DNA of 64,000 nucleotides from Bimuria novae-zelandiae CBS 107.79 (taxonomy: Eukaryota > Ascomycota > Dothideomycetes > Pleosporales > Didymosphaeriaceae). Below the pieces are notes generated by a model, which was not told the origin of the DNA, searched no databases, and saw only the letters and a program-made list of their open reading frames with translations. This document shows, one piece after another, positions 1 to 9,717 of this stretch; position 1 is the first letter of the stretch, and each line of letters begins with the position of its first letter. The stretch lies in contig ML976796.1 of the NCBI GenBank assembly GCA_010015655.1, positions 1 to 64,000 of the forward strand. Direction: 5' to 3'. A program made the position numbers and the translations under genes.

Positions 1-130
1 ACCAAGGCAAGCTGGCGGAGGCAGAGGCCATGTACAGTCGGGCGCTGCAAGGCCGTGAGGAGGCACTCGGACCGAAGCACACATCGACCCTCTCTACGGT
101 CATCAACCTAGCCTTGCTCTACGCTCTACA
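1..130 (+). pseudogene. TPR-repeat protein fragment (kinesin-light-chain-like TPR)
   Basis: The frame beginning at base 3 reads as part of a tetratricopeptide repeat of the kinesin-light-chain type: the helix pair QGKLAEAEAMYSRALQ, a GREEALGPKHTSTL linker, and the start of the next helix, VINLALLYA. Such repeats form the C-terminal part of many fungal NB-ARC/NACHT-TPR proteins, which are NLR-like. The gene enters from outside the window. At about base 131 the TPR pattern stops and the frame runs into sequence resembling the tail of a pogo-type transposase. The TPR array therefore ends abruptly instead of with a normal C-terminus. The repeat family is clear; the parent gene and its function cannot be seen. 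Confidence 0.6.
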
Positions 131-413
131 GGCTGAGGAAGGTCGTAGGCTGGCTGCAGAGGCTGAAAGGGCGCTCTAGCAGGTAGAGCAGGAGGACCGT
201 GTAGGACAACTACGAGCACCACCAACATGCAGTAACTGTCATGAGCAAGGCCACAGAAGGACTTAGTGTACCCAAAGATCGTAGCTATCATATAAATCTA
301 TTTATAGAAAATTTAACAATCGCGTTGTTTAGCTATCGCGTAGGAAGCTGCATCGATTCTAGTGGGGTGGTCAGCTTAATTACTGATCTGGCCAGCTTAC
401 TGATCCGACACGT
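131..413 (+). mobile_element. 3' end of a pogo/Fot-type DNA transposon
   Basis: The reading frame resembles the C-terminus of the 1833-bp pogo element at 1542-3374. Both have an EEGRRLAAEAERA-like segment (QEG-RLAVEAEIRA there) followed by a CCHC zinc-knuckle-like motif (C-x2-C-x4-GH-RT-C). The stretch near 371-413 resembles that element's terminal inverted repeat in layout: a GTGGGGTGG block, two copies of a CAGCTTA-type box, and an end in ..CACGT next to TA at 414-415. The sequence is different enough to be a related subfamily. The 5' part of the element is missing and replaced by the TPR fragment. One TAG interrupts the frame at about 178-180. Confidence 0.55.
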
Positions 414-1050
414 TAAGTTACAATCACCTGATTACGTAGCTGGTTTGTACTGACTCGGTTCGGGAATCGCCTCACCGAAGTACTACCCACCATTGCGACT
501 GGGCCTAGATCTGCTCGCCACAACGCTGCCATGTATATGGTAAGATAAGCTATTAAATACTTAGGCTTTAAAGACTAACCCGACAAAATTTCTTAGCGCA
601 GATAAAGGCTATTAACTTATTAAATATAATTTAAGCAGCGCGTGTTATTGTCACGAGTCGTAGGTCGAGGGCCCTCGACGGCCCTAGTCCGCTCTAGACC
701 GGCGCTATCCGGGCCTTCCGCCTATCTACTTCCCTCGCCGCAGCCCTTCTCTTCCCTCTCTAAGGGATCGCCTTAGTACTGTGGATAGACTGAGTCGCCC
801 GTAGTCAGGGCGCTTTTTACAGTTATTATACTTAATAAAAAGTAAAGATATATTTTACGTAAGAACTTAGTAACGCGCATGTAATTTTTATATATAAAAT
901 ATTTTTTTTAAAGAGTAAGAGCTATAGTACGCGATAGATAGTAACGTCCCTCACTGCGTAGCGAGACACACTGCGTGCCGAGACAAACGAGGGGTACTTT
1001 GACTTTCAGCAACTAGAAAACGCATGCGCACAACGAATATTGCTATAATT
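414..1050. other. AT-rich intergenic DNA, no gene seen
   Basis: No convincing coding sequence. Long T/A-rich stretches alternate with short GC-rich patches. A perfect 16-bp palindrome, GTCGAGGGCCCTCGAC, lies at 664-679. The composition suggests decayed, RIP-affected repeat DNA. Confidence 0.4.
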
Positions 1051-1052
1051 TG

Positions 1053-1232
1053 ATGAAAATAATCTGCTGCAGCTAATCCTGAATGTCCATGATGCACTCT
1101 TTCCTAAAAATTACGATCGCATCGTCGCCTCCGAGCCGGATTTGTACAGCGCCTTCTTTCGTGGCGTAGCAGACCTTCCTCCCCACAGCGCCAACGTCAA
1201 GTCTTTATCGCTCCAAATTTTCGTAGAATAGC
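1053..1232 (+). pseudogene. Short coding relic, unknown family
   Basis: An open frame of about 58 codons without a start ends at TAG 1230-1232. It has a protein-like composition (segments such as PKNYDRIVASEPDLYSAFF and GVADLPPHSANVKSL) and is flanked upstream in frame by TAA, which could be a mutated CAA. I do not recognise the family. It looks like the C-terminal remnant of a decayed gene; chance coding cannot be excluded. Confidence 0.25.
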
Positions 1233-1509
1233 CTTGTCCAAGCCTCAGAACCTCCCTCTAATGCTCAGAAGCCATCATCAGCCCTATGCGCGCTACGGGG
1301 CGCGATTTCATGCAGCGCCGCCCCGTCGATTGGTACTTCCAGCGGAAGCGAACCACTGATCCGGGCTAATGCGCGATGACCCCACATGTCTTATCTCATG
1401 CATCTGCGGGTATTTTACTGTAGGATATGTGGCTGTGCGGATTGCACAAGCGCTCGGATTATCCTTAAATCCGACTAGGGATTGGGAGCAGTGATAAGAC
1501 ATGGTCCAG

Positions 1510-1541
1510 GGGAATTAATGCGGGCACCACCACTTTTACTA
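1510..1541. repeat. Left arm of the palindromic target of pogo copy 1
   Basis: The 30 bp at 1510-1539 are the reverse complement, with 2 mismatches, of 3377-3406 on the other side of the transposon. The TA that was duplicated on insertion therefore sat at the centre of a palindrome of about 62 bp. In copy 2 the same transposon ends are not followed by this sequence, so it belongs to the target and not to the element. Confidence 0.8.
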
Positions 1542-3374
1542 ACGTAATCCACCAGTGAGCTGCGTACACCAGTGAGCTGCGCACCCCACCAAAACGCGTT
1601 ACAACGCGTCTACCTTTTCAACTATAGCTTAATAACGACGAGCTTAATTGCTATTAAAAGAAGGCAGACTTAGTCTTGCCCTTATCTTAATTAAGTTTTA
1701 TCCTTATTAGTTAATTCGCGCTATAGCAGTAGCCTATAATATCCTTAAATTAACCCTCTAGTCGCGCCTCCGTAGTGTCTAAGCTAGAATTAAGATAACG
1801 TCTAACAAGCGTAAGCTATCGCCTTTTAAAGAGTAGTCTTTTGTTCGCTAGATCCTAGACCTTAATAGACGAGGCTTTTCACCCTATATTATTAATGTGC
1901 GCTAAATAGCAAACGTCCTACTTTAAGCTTAAGGCTAGATCCTGCCTCTATAGCCTATTAGCAAGAACTGGGTGTTACGCTTTATTAATAGCTAGGTAAA
2001 GCTTATAACTAAGTAAAATAAGAAGGTACATGCTTAGTATATTCTCTATTAAGATCTAGTTAAGTTTAGAGCCTAGTTTAAGCTTGTTAAGGACACGCGT
2101 CAGAAGTACGGCATAATAGATAAGGACATATATAATTTTAATAAGACAGGATTTATAATGGGGGTCGCTAGCATGTCTAAGGTTATTATAAGCTCTAATA
2201 AAGTTAGGCGAGTAATTGCTATACAGCCTAGCAATCGTGACTAGGTTATAGTAATTAAATGTGTTAGCGCGTCAGGCTGGGCGCTCTCGCCATTTATTAT
2301 ACTATCTAGAAAGCTATACTAAGCTAGCTAGTATTAGCTTATCCTAGGCGATTAGAGGCTTGCAGTAAGCGATAATAGCTAGATAACTAATAAGCTTAGC
2401 CTAGAATAGCTTAAGCACTTTAACTATTAGACCGCGTTGCGCTTAGCTAGAGCCTATTACCTACTTATTCTAGATAGCTATAGTAGCTATGCGACGCCTG
2501 AGTTTAATTAGTTCTATATAGAGAATAAGATTATTAGTCTCTATATGCTAGCTTATAGCTCACATCTACTGTAGCCACTAGATATTACTTACTACGCGCC
2601 GCTTAAAGCTGCGTATAAACGCGAGGTGTCTAAGCTCGCGCGTAATTATATCTTTCACGTTAATAAGTAGGAATTTCTTAATATCTACACGCGTATTAGG
2701 GCTTTAGTCTTCTTAAAGTAGTTAATTAAGAGTAGCTTTTAAGTAGTAGACCTTATCTTATACTGTCCTAAGCGCGTCCTATTATCGCTTATTATAGTCT
2801 AAACGCTGTCTCCCCTAAGGCAAGAAGCTAATAGTAAGAGGCGCTAGACTACTAAGACGCCTTATATAGTTACTTAGCTATAATAGTAAGCCTAGCTACT
2901 ACGTAGCTTCCTTAGTCGTTAATTGCAGAGCCCTACACGTCAGGCTCTAGGTTAGCTTATAAAAGGATATTAGATGGCGATGCACTCTGCGACAATCCTT
3001 ACTAAGGAGAACACTAAGCTACGTCAGGCCAATTATCGCCGAGAGAAAAAGAGGCAACAGCGACGGCAGTATATTACTACAGGAGGGACTCTTACAGGCC
3101 AGGAAGGTTAAAGGCTAGCTGTAGAGGCAGAAATAAGGGCGTAGGTAGATGTCTAGAGCCAGGCATCTTAGAGCTATTAGCGAGTACTACTAACATGCTT
3201 AAAGTGCCATGTGCAAGGCCATAATAGGACTTAGTGTATAAGTAATTAGGAATATTTTGTACATATATTTATATAGGTTTAATTTAGTTATTATTTAGCT
3301 ATCTGTTAAAAAGGCGCACGCGTTTGGTGGGGTGCGCAGCTCACTGGTGTACGCAGCTCACTGGTGGATTACGT
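1542..3374 (+). mobile_element. Pogo/Fot-type Tc1-mariner transposon, copy 1 (RIP-inactivated)
   Basis: Length 1833 bp, starting ACGTAATCCACC and ending GGTGGATTACGT, flanked by TA at 1540-1541 and 3375-3376. The terminal inverted repeats are about 55 bp and each contains two direct copies of a CCAGTGAGCTGCG box, probably transposase-binding sites. The plus strand carries a DDE-type transposase relic around 2050-3240: a YNFNKTGFIMG segment, an LLILDSYSSYATPEF segment (second catalytic Asp region), a LDITYYAPLK segment, and a C-terminal CLKCHVQGHNRT knuckle. TAG/TAA codons throughout where Gln/Arg/Trp are expected point to RIP. A second copy of exactly the same length is at 48139-49971. Confidence 0.9.
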
Positions 3375-3406
3375 TAGTAAAAGCGGTGGTGCCCGCATCA
3401 ATTCCC
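3375..3406. repeat. Right arm of the palindromic target of pogo copy 1
   Basis: Inverted partner of 1510-1539. 28 of 30 bases match, and both mismatches are G/A-type transitions compatible with RIP. Confidence 0.8.
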
Positions 3407-3831
3407 GTAAGTTAACCGCTGCTTATGTAATAAAACACATTAAACATTGCTGGGTGCCAGGCGGAATAGAACCTATAGCGGCTGCTTAGACGCTTAAAAT
3501 ATAGAATGGAGGAGCACTGACCGGCTGTAACTTTAAAGGAAGTAGGCGCGTATCTATACGCGTTGGTAACGTGATCGTGGCATTACACTAAAAAACACCC
3601 TTAACCGTCCCAACTGTCCCTTCTCCCCCTCAAGACAACTATTAACCCGTTCTAATATTTTCATCTTTAGTATCAGCAGGCAAATTTCTCCAGGTCCAGT
3701 CTGGGTGCGCCTTATTTAACATATGTCCTTCACGCTCGTTGCGGAGTCGCGGCGTGGAAGTGACTCGATCGCATCAGGCATGTCACTCCTCAGGGGCCCG
3801 GGCATCCATTCCTAGGTAGCACGGGTGTGAG
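3407..3831. other. Intergenic, nothing recognised
   Basis: Transition from the repeat island to the gene island. Composition becomes balanced from about 3590. No gene, RNA or repeat recognised. Confidence 0.3.
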
Positions 3832-4011
3832 ATGGATCGCGTTATGACAGAATCCAGCGCCACTACCAGCTTAGGTCTCTTATCAATCATTGATGATCAC
3901 ATAATCATTGAAGTCACGCCCTTTTTGAGAAGACGAACTACGGTAAAAGATGCGCAATACATTCGGAAAGTCCTAAATGGAATCCAAAAAGCTATCCAGA
4001 CTGCAAGATCC

Positions 4012-4647
4012 TCATTGAATCCCCTTCTCCGCTCCTTCAACAGTGATGGAACCATCGAGAAGTTGCGACACGTCAACAGCGACACAATGGTAATACGTAC
4101 CCATGGTCAGTATCAGTTCATAGCCCCGGTCCCTTTTCGTGAACGTTTTCAAGATACCCACTCCTACCTCTTCACACACCTTTCCAGCGGCGGCATCAGT
4201 GACGCGTTTGACAGAGACTTCCGAAGACAAGAGTGAGGTAAGCTTGAGTTGATACCATCGGTCTGTTCGTGGGCGCTTGTTGGCCGGCAGTAGTGTGGAC
4301 GCAATGCCACTGAACGCGAAAACGATCTCTTGCATCGCAGCATTAAGCGGTCGTGCTGGATCGATGGTATGGTAGCACATGCCGCTAACAAAAATAGCCA
4401 CTTCCACAACATCTACCTCTTGACCGACACTGCTTTTGAACGTTGGCAGCATATTGTGAATGGCAGTACCGAGTTGAACCATTCCTCTTCCCTTGTCTTT
4501 GATCTCCCATTCTTTGTTGATCTTGTTCAAGAACAAGGAATTCTCAAAGTTGGTATCAGGCGGTGCAGAGGGGAGGATCTCAAGCTTTGCTCGAACTATC
4601 TGGGGGTAGACCTCCGGCGGAGGCGGGAGATATTCCGGCGGTAGCAT
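4012..4647 (-). CDS. Hypothetical protein, 211 aa
   Basis: A single open frame runs from ATG at 4647 to TGA at 4012. The N-terminus is proline-rich (LPPEYLPPPPEVYP). The rest is a globular-looking protein with hydrophobic segments such as VDVVEVAIFVSGMCYH and a Lys/Arg-rich stretch, and no signal peptide or membrane segment. I recognise no family or motif. The opposite strand has a 134-codon frame at 3832-4236 that overlaps it. I prefer the minus frame because it is longer, starts with ATG and contains no stop; with no homologue known to me the choice is not certain. No intron was needed to close the frame. Confidence 0.45.
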   Translation of the reverse strand: MLPPEYLPPPPEVYPQIVRAKLEILPSAPPDTNFENSLFLNKINKEWEIKDKGRGMVQLGTAIHNMLPTFKSSVGQEVDVVEVAIFVSGMCYHTIDPARPLNAAMQEIVFAFSGIASTLLPANKRPRTDRWYQLKLTSLLSSEVSVKRVTDAAAGKVCEEVGVGILKTFTKRDRGYELILTMGTYYHCVAVDVSQLLDGSITVEGAEKGIQ

Positions 4648-5800
4648 AGGCGACCACGGAGCTTTCCTAAATGCCCGGTTAGCATTGCTATGTTAAAGAT
4701 CGAAGTAAATAAAGGAAGGGCTCACAGATTATTCTGCTTGCGGGGGAACAAGGTTGAGAAGATGCCCATGATGACTCTAAGGATTTGGACAGTGAAGGGA
4801 TATGGATGGTTTACAGTGAAAGGAGGAGCCTATTTAAGCGATTGAAAACACGCCCCGTCGCTCGTAGCCTATTTCTCTCGGGCCTTGTGATTAAAAGCAC
4901 GGGACGAGACAAGGTATCCTAGCTTATGCATGCACGTCTGCGTGTTCTGAAAATGTCTCTGGTGACACCAGTCGCGTGCTGCCCTTTGACTATGTGACAA
5001 GGTGCATATGCGGGATTGCGAGAGGCGTCTCGCCATGAGCCCCGTGAGCAAGGTATGGTTCGCTACGGTTCATGGGAAGACTCGGCACCTTGACGCTCGC
5101 GACGCCTTGTATTGGGTGGTGTCCATAGACGGATCTGGACCCCGGGCGCGCTGACAGGTGGGGCTTGTCTATACACGCAATGGGAGATTATCGTCTCTTC
5201 CTACTGCATGCATGTGCAGCCTGTAGCATCGTGGCATAAGCTGTAGCGCTCGTCCGATAATGCGCATATGCACGTATCTTCACTGGCGACGCTTCGTATG
5301 CGTGGTTTGGCACAGGGCCGTCCAATTGTTTGACGAGCTGCACAACGCAAACCCGCTTAAAACTTGACAAGTCCGAGTCGGGAGCAGAAAGGCTTTCCAA
5401 TACACACTGCATATGCATGTACACAGTCCCACCTATGGAGAAGTGCGAAGAGATAACAGTGCACACAATCTCAGTCAGAGCGTCTGGTCGAGAACAGCTG
5501 TCGGCTGTACCCACCTCGCCGTGACGGACCGATGGATCGATTGCAGTGTTTTCAATATCATATTAACCGGCGAAAGAAGTATCTGTTCCGTACTGTAGGA
5601 TTTCCGATGGCATATAAGGAGGTGAGGAGTGAATATCTTGGGTCCAAATTATCACATCTTCGCATCACATCTGTTTGATATCACCGTGTAACCTAAGAGT
5701 CAAAATGGAAAACTAACCACAATGCGGGCACATATACGAGGTTCCAGGCTCGGCATTCAACGAAGACTGCCCTCTGGCAGGGGCAGAGGGTCACAAACGT
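4648..5800. other. Intergenic, no gene seen
   Basis: Only short overlapping frames on both strands. Presumably holds the promoter of the 4647 gene and spacer DNA. Confidence 0.3.
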
Positions 5801-5930
5801 AACCGCCTCGCATGACAATCCTCAAACAAGCCTGGCCAGGCTCAACAAAGACGAGTTGAAGGTTCATGGGAACGTTTGACCAAATGCGGCGTACCTCAGC
5901 ACAAGCAAGTTAAGCACGTAGATTATGTTA
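5801..5930 (+). pseudogene. Possible SAP-like coding relic
   Basis: A short plus-strand frame contains SLARLNKDELKVHG, which resembles the helix-turn-helix of SAP/LEM-type DNA-binding motifs (L..L.KDELK..G). It is broken by a stop a few codons later and has no start. It may be a remnant or coincidence. Confidence 0.2.
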
Positions 5931-5966
5931 TAGATTTAACAACAAAGGAGTCTAAAGGGCAAGCGG

Positions 5967-6632
5967 TTAATTTAATATAGCATTACTATAATCTATTAAA
6001 CAGCATAATATTAAGTAGACAGCTGTCTTTCTTTTCTTCACTGCTCGCTCGTCCCTTTCGCTATCCTTCTCTGATTCTCTCTTCAGGATCCTTGCCGTGT
6101 CCGCGAATCTACGCCCCGTATCGTTAAGCCAAGCGCTTGTCTTCTCCAGCAAGCGGTTACGATTGCTTAGTTCTTGTTCAAGTTCGCAAATTTTTGTATC
6201 CTTTCTGGCAATTTCACGTCGCAGATTAGCAGCCAACGCAACTAACGTACTTATTCTTTCATCTAATAGAGTAAGCCACGCTTAGAGTATTCTTAAAATA
6301 CTTACCTCGCAAATCCTGTAGAGATGGCTGCTTTATCTCCGGGGGTTGGTCTTCGGCAGAGCTTCTATCCGTACCCGCATCGCTACTCTCTGCACGGCTA
6401 TGTTGCTCCATCGGGGACTTAACCTTCATGTTTTGTTAGCAGTCGAGCTAAACGGATAGTGGCTAACATAACATACCTCGTCCGTCGTACCTACTGCTCC
6501 ATTCGAGCCGTCAATCTCTACACCAGGTAGAGTAGTCTATGACTGTGAGCAACTCTCTAGAAGGTTATTCGTCCTACACACCATATTCTCATACAGAGTG
6601 GGATCCTCGATGGTGGATTCGGAATCGCTCAT
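5967..6632 (-). pseudogene. Three-exon coiled-coil protein with an in-frame stop in exon 1
   Basis: Exons 6632-6477, 6423-6306 and 6262-5967 join in phase. Intron 6476-6424 starts GTATGT and has a perfect TGCTAAC branch site; intron 6305-6263 starts GTAAGT. Exon 3 encodes a charged coiled coil (KICELEQELSNRNRLLEKT) ending in a basic RAVKKRKT stretch that looks like a nuclear signal, then a short hydrophobic tail. The first ATG (6632, MSDSEST) is followed by TAG at 6537-6539, codon 32, which may be a mutated CAG. Either the gene is inactivated or translation starts at the Met codon in exon 2, giving about 130 residues. A TATAAAA box lies at 6738-6732 on the same strand. Function unknown. Confidence 0.5.
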
Positions 6633-6644
6633 CCTTCAAGACTG

Positions 6645-6702
6645 AAAGAGGTGGGCGAAATGGACGAAATGGATGAAGTGTAGGCGAAGTGGACGAAGAG
6701 AA
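6645..6702. repeat. Short degenerate tandem repeat, period ~10 bp
   Basis: About five imperfect copies of a (G/A)TGGACGAA-type unit between the coiled-coil gene's start codon and its TATA box. Confidence 0.5.
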
Positions 6703-8030
6703 TCAAATAGCATGCTCGAGGTATGAGCTCCTTTTATATCCTCCTCTTGCCCCTCTGCGCATTGAGCTCGTAAGCTTGATCGTTTGGCGCCCAGTCTCTG
6801 TGGCGTGCTTCCTTTTCAATCGTAACCCCCTCTGCCTCCCTGATAGGCCAAGCTGATTGGGAAGGTGTGATGCCACCGCCGGCGTAACGAGGTTGCAGGC
6901 AGCCGAATTGAACCGACAGCGCCTCCTCCATCGGCTCACCCTTTAAAGCCTCAATCCTAGCGGTACAGGCCATGGGCATGCACGATCGAAGCCACTCCCG
7001 TCTGTCTCGATATCGAAGGACTCACCGTGCTTATGAGATAGACAGTGTCATTCTCCAGATCCAGCGTAGATACTTAATCTGTGACGGTTCTGAGGAGACG
7101 CGGATCACATGTGAACGTTGAGGTTGGTCTGACGCTACTTTCTCAACATGCTAAGCACCTCGTACCTCAACGGTATTATAATACGTAAACAGACCCCGCT
7201 ACTAGCTCGTTGAGATAAAAAAGCACGAGCAGAGGACACACATAGACAGAACAATACACATGACACTCTGATTTACTGCCCTGCGCGGTTCCATACTTGT
7301 TCTCACTGAATCTCCGCGACATAATCACTCTATGCATGCAATTTGGCGGTGAGCTCACTGACCTACGCGGGATGGATGCTTCCCCAATTTCTACAGCAGC
7401 GTCGCTGTCAGCTTCGCCTCGACGCCTATCCACGGCCGACAGGCAAACGCAATCGAATCAATCCGCGGCCTAAGAGCCACCCTGATACTTGTGACACTGG
7501 GCTGCGGCGAATCGGGATACGGACTCATCCCACACGATCGGCCCCCTCAGGACAATAAGGGTAGGGTGTCCTGCTGGGTGACGCGGTCAAGGCATAGAGA
7601 TGAATTGATTGTCTGTCTTGTGCCACGACCTCATTCACGCAGCATCTCCATGACTAGCCTCTCAGGACGGACCCAGCTCCGCTAGCACGGTATAGAGCCG
7701 AGTTTGAAGCAGCCACCCGAACGGGGCCATAATATGAGCTCCTCTCCAGTTGCATTGAAACCGGGGGAAGTCGTTTACTTCAGTATGTTCTCCGCTGTAT
7801 ATATCCTTTCTCGTACATTACGGGGCCCCCCTCTATTCTAGGCACACCGCAGGGGTCGGAATTTCCAACGATGAGGTCGTACAGCGTCATAGGCGCTGCA
7901 ATACCACCTCATCATCCTCAACATGAATCAAACGCCGTATACCTATCTGAACGAGAATCTTCTTAGTAATCCGTTCTATGCTCATAAAGCAAAAGATTAT
8001 AGGACAGGATAGCTGTATAGAGATGCAGGC
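6703..8030. other. Intergenic, no gene seen
   Basis: Balanced base composition but only short frames, overlapping on both strands, with no motif, intron pattern or family that I can support. A missed small gene is possible. Confidence 0.25.
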
Positions 8031-8034
8031 CTGC

Positions 8035-8825
8035 TTAGGTCAGCATACAATACGTATGGATAGTGAAAAGACATACCAGAAGTGCGCACTGGCGAAGCAT
8101 ACCATTAACTTGCCTGTCTTGATACGAGAGGACGTAAAAGACGACAGCTACAGTAAGAGTACCCAACCCGGTAGCCGCGTTGGAAATACAAAGTGCAATT
8201 AGGAAGCGTATATAAATCTTCTTGTGCTGTCCGGAGATCATATGCTGTTTTAATCGCCAGCCCACTACCGCTACAGAGAGCAGTGACGAATCAGTCATCC
8301 AGAGGAAGGAATCGTACGAAATCGGGACGCCTTTTTTTCTATTCTGATAAGCAAAGGAACGGGGTCCAGCAGAGAGCGCCTTACTTCGTAAAATAGACAA
8401 AGCTAGAAGTCGTTACCACCCCATAGGTGCCATATATGAAAGGGGTGGCCCAAGGCAGAAATGCTAAGTATCGTATTATTCGGGCGAGCTGTTCAATCCG
8501 TAAGCCCAAATAACAAAATCCCGGGCATACCCCTTACATTTATTCCAGTGCAGAGTTGAAGAGTGCTTATAAGGATCGCATCAAGCCAATAGACCTCATG
8601 CCCTAGGTTGAGACTGACGGCAACTGCAGCAATAGTCGCAGTGAACAACGCCACTTGACTGATGCCGAAAAGAAATGTGAGGGGTCTTTCTAGTTTGCTG
8701 TCTTCCCAAGGAACCGGATGCGCTCGAGATGTCTTTGATTTTCTACAATCAATGTATAAACATGCGAGGCTCAGAAGTAGGCCAAAAGATGAGCAAACAA
8801 GTAGGCTGCGATAGACAAAATCCAT
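8035..8825 (-). CDS. Seven-transmembrane-like fungal membrane protein, 231 aa, three exons
   Basis: Exons 8825-8538, 8488-8385 and 8338-8035 join in phase to 231 residues from an ATG (MDFVYRSLLV) to TGA. Intron 8537-8489 begins GTAAGG and ends GAACAG with a CTTAC branch site; intron 8384-8339 begins GTAAGG and ends AATAG. The product has about seven hydrophobic segments: one near residue 8-25, SQVALFTATIAAVAVSL, one near AILISTLQLC, AFLPWATPFIYGTYG, SSLLSVAVVGW, the stretch around IALCISNAATGLGTLT, and CALLVCLFTIHTYC at the C-terminus. It is shorter than typical rhodopsin-like fungal membrane proteins and lacks a long cytoplasmic tail. I cannot name a family. The splice model rests on phase, splice signals and hydrophobicity. 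Confidence 0.55.
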
Positions 8826-8999
8826 CTTGGAGGATGATAGTGAGAGACCTGGAGCAGGTAACCGGAGGGGCATTTATACGTTGATTCCCCGTCAGTCTTT
8901 CGATGATAATGTCGCTGCAGGATTATTGCTTGGGAGGAATCAGACCAGAACATAATCCTTGTACAATGAAGGAACTTGAGCGCTCACATTCCGAATCAA

Positions 9000-9384
9000 G
9001 CAAAGCTGAAGGAGCGAAAGGGCACACTGTTCGCAAGCTTGCAAGACGACCGGTACTATTTCGGGCTTGTAGGGGATTTAGCAGCTTTTCCCATTAGTAT
9101 CTACGTAACCATGCCACTGGCAGACAGTTCAACGTTCCAGAAGGAAGCGACTCGGTGAATATTATTTGGTAACGGCCAGGCTATCCCGCGAAGCGAAAAT
9201 ATTGCATTAGAAAATGTGAAAGTGGCGTTTGGCGTGCTCCCAGAGGCACTCCTGGGCTTCAGAGGTACCGTAGGAGAAAAAATCTTGATCGAGGTTGTTA
9301 AATCGCGGTTTGCCTCGGACGTAGGCGCTGGGTTTGGCTTAGAGCTGCCACAAATCTCGTCAATGCTCATACATCGGTTTTAAT
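9000..9384 (+). CDS. Possible small two-exon gene, uncertain
   Basis: A plus-strand frame ending about 9157 can be joined, through a putative 39-bp intron starting GTGAAT near 9157, to a frame containing ENVKVAFGVLPEALLGF and SRFASDVGAGFGLELP, ending TAA at about 9384. The joined frame looks protein-like, but there is no good ATG at its 5' end. An ATG-started 89-codon frame lies on the opposite strand (9370-9101). I cannot decide between them; this is a lead only. Confidence 0.25.
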
Positions 9385-9630
9385 GCACCATTAGGTATAT
9401 GCCTGCCATTGGAGAGATGAACATACCTCAGGAGGCCTACGATCATTGTGTGACTTGTGTGGTTGTGGTGGCATCCGGCGGAGAACACACGTTGTCAGTG
9501 AGCACCTTGGCAGAATGCAAGCACGCCACAAGTCATGCAACACCGAAACCGACGGCCAATAGTTACTGCACAGCTCTAAAATCGCCTAGTACATTCGGTT
9601 CTTCGTTAACGCCGCGCTCTGCAGATAATC

Positions 9631-9637
9631 TATAAAT
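9631..9637 (+). promoter_or_regulatory. TATA box of the RBR gene
   Basis: TATAAAT lies 81-87 bp upstream of the ATG at 9718, a fitting distance for a fungal core promoter with a short leader. Confidence 0.45.
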
Positions 9638-9717
9638 CCAGCGCGTCCTCTGTCTTGAGACAACCATCCCATCCATCAGTCGCCGTTCGAAACCATCAAC
9701 CATACTACCGTTACACT

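Noticed and set aside
3832..4236. 134-codon plus-strand frame
   Set aside because: Overlaps the longer, ATG-started minus-strand frame 4647-4012. No motif supports it, although the choice is not final.
7343..7685. Overlapping plus-strand frames of 60-70 codons
   Set aside because: Short, mutually overlapping, without motifs; typical chance frames in balanced-composition DNA.
9399..9635. 78-codon plus-strand frame upstream of the RBR gene
   Set aside because: Overlaps the promoter region and TATA box of the RBR gene and shows no conserved pattern.
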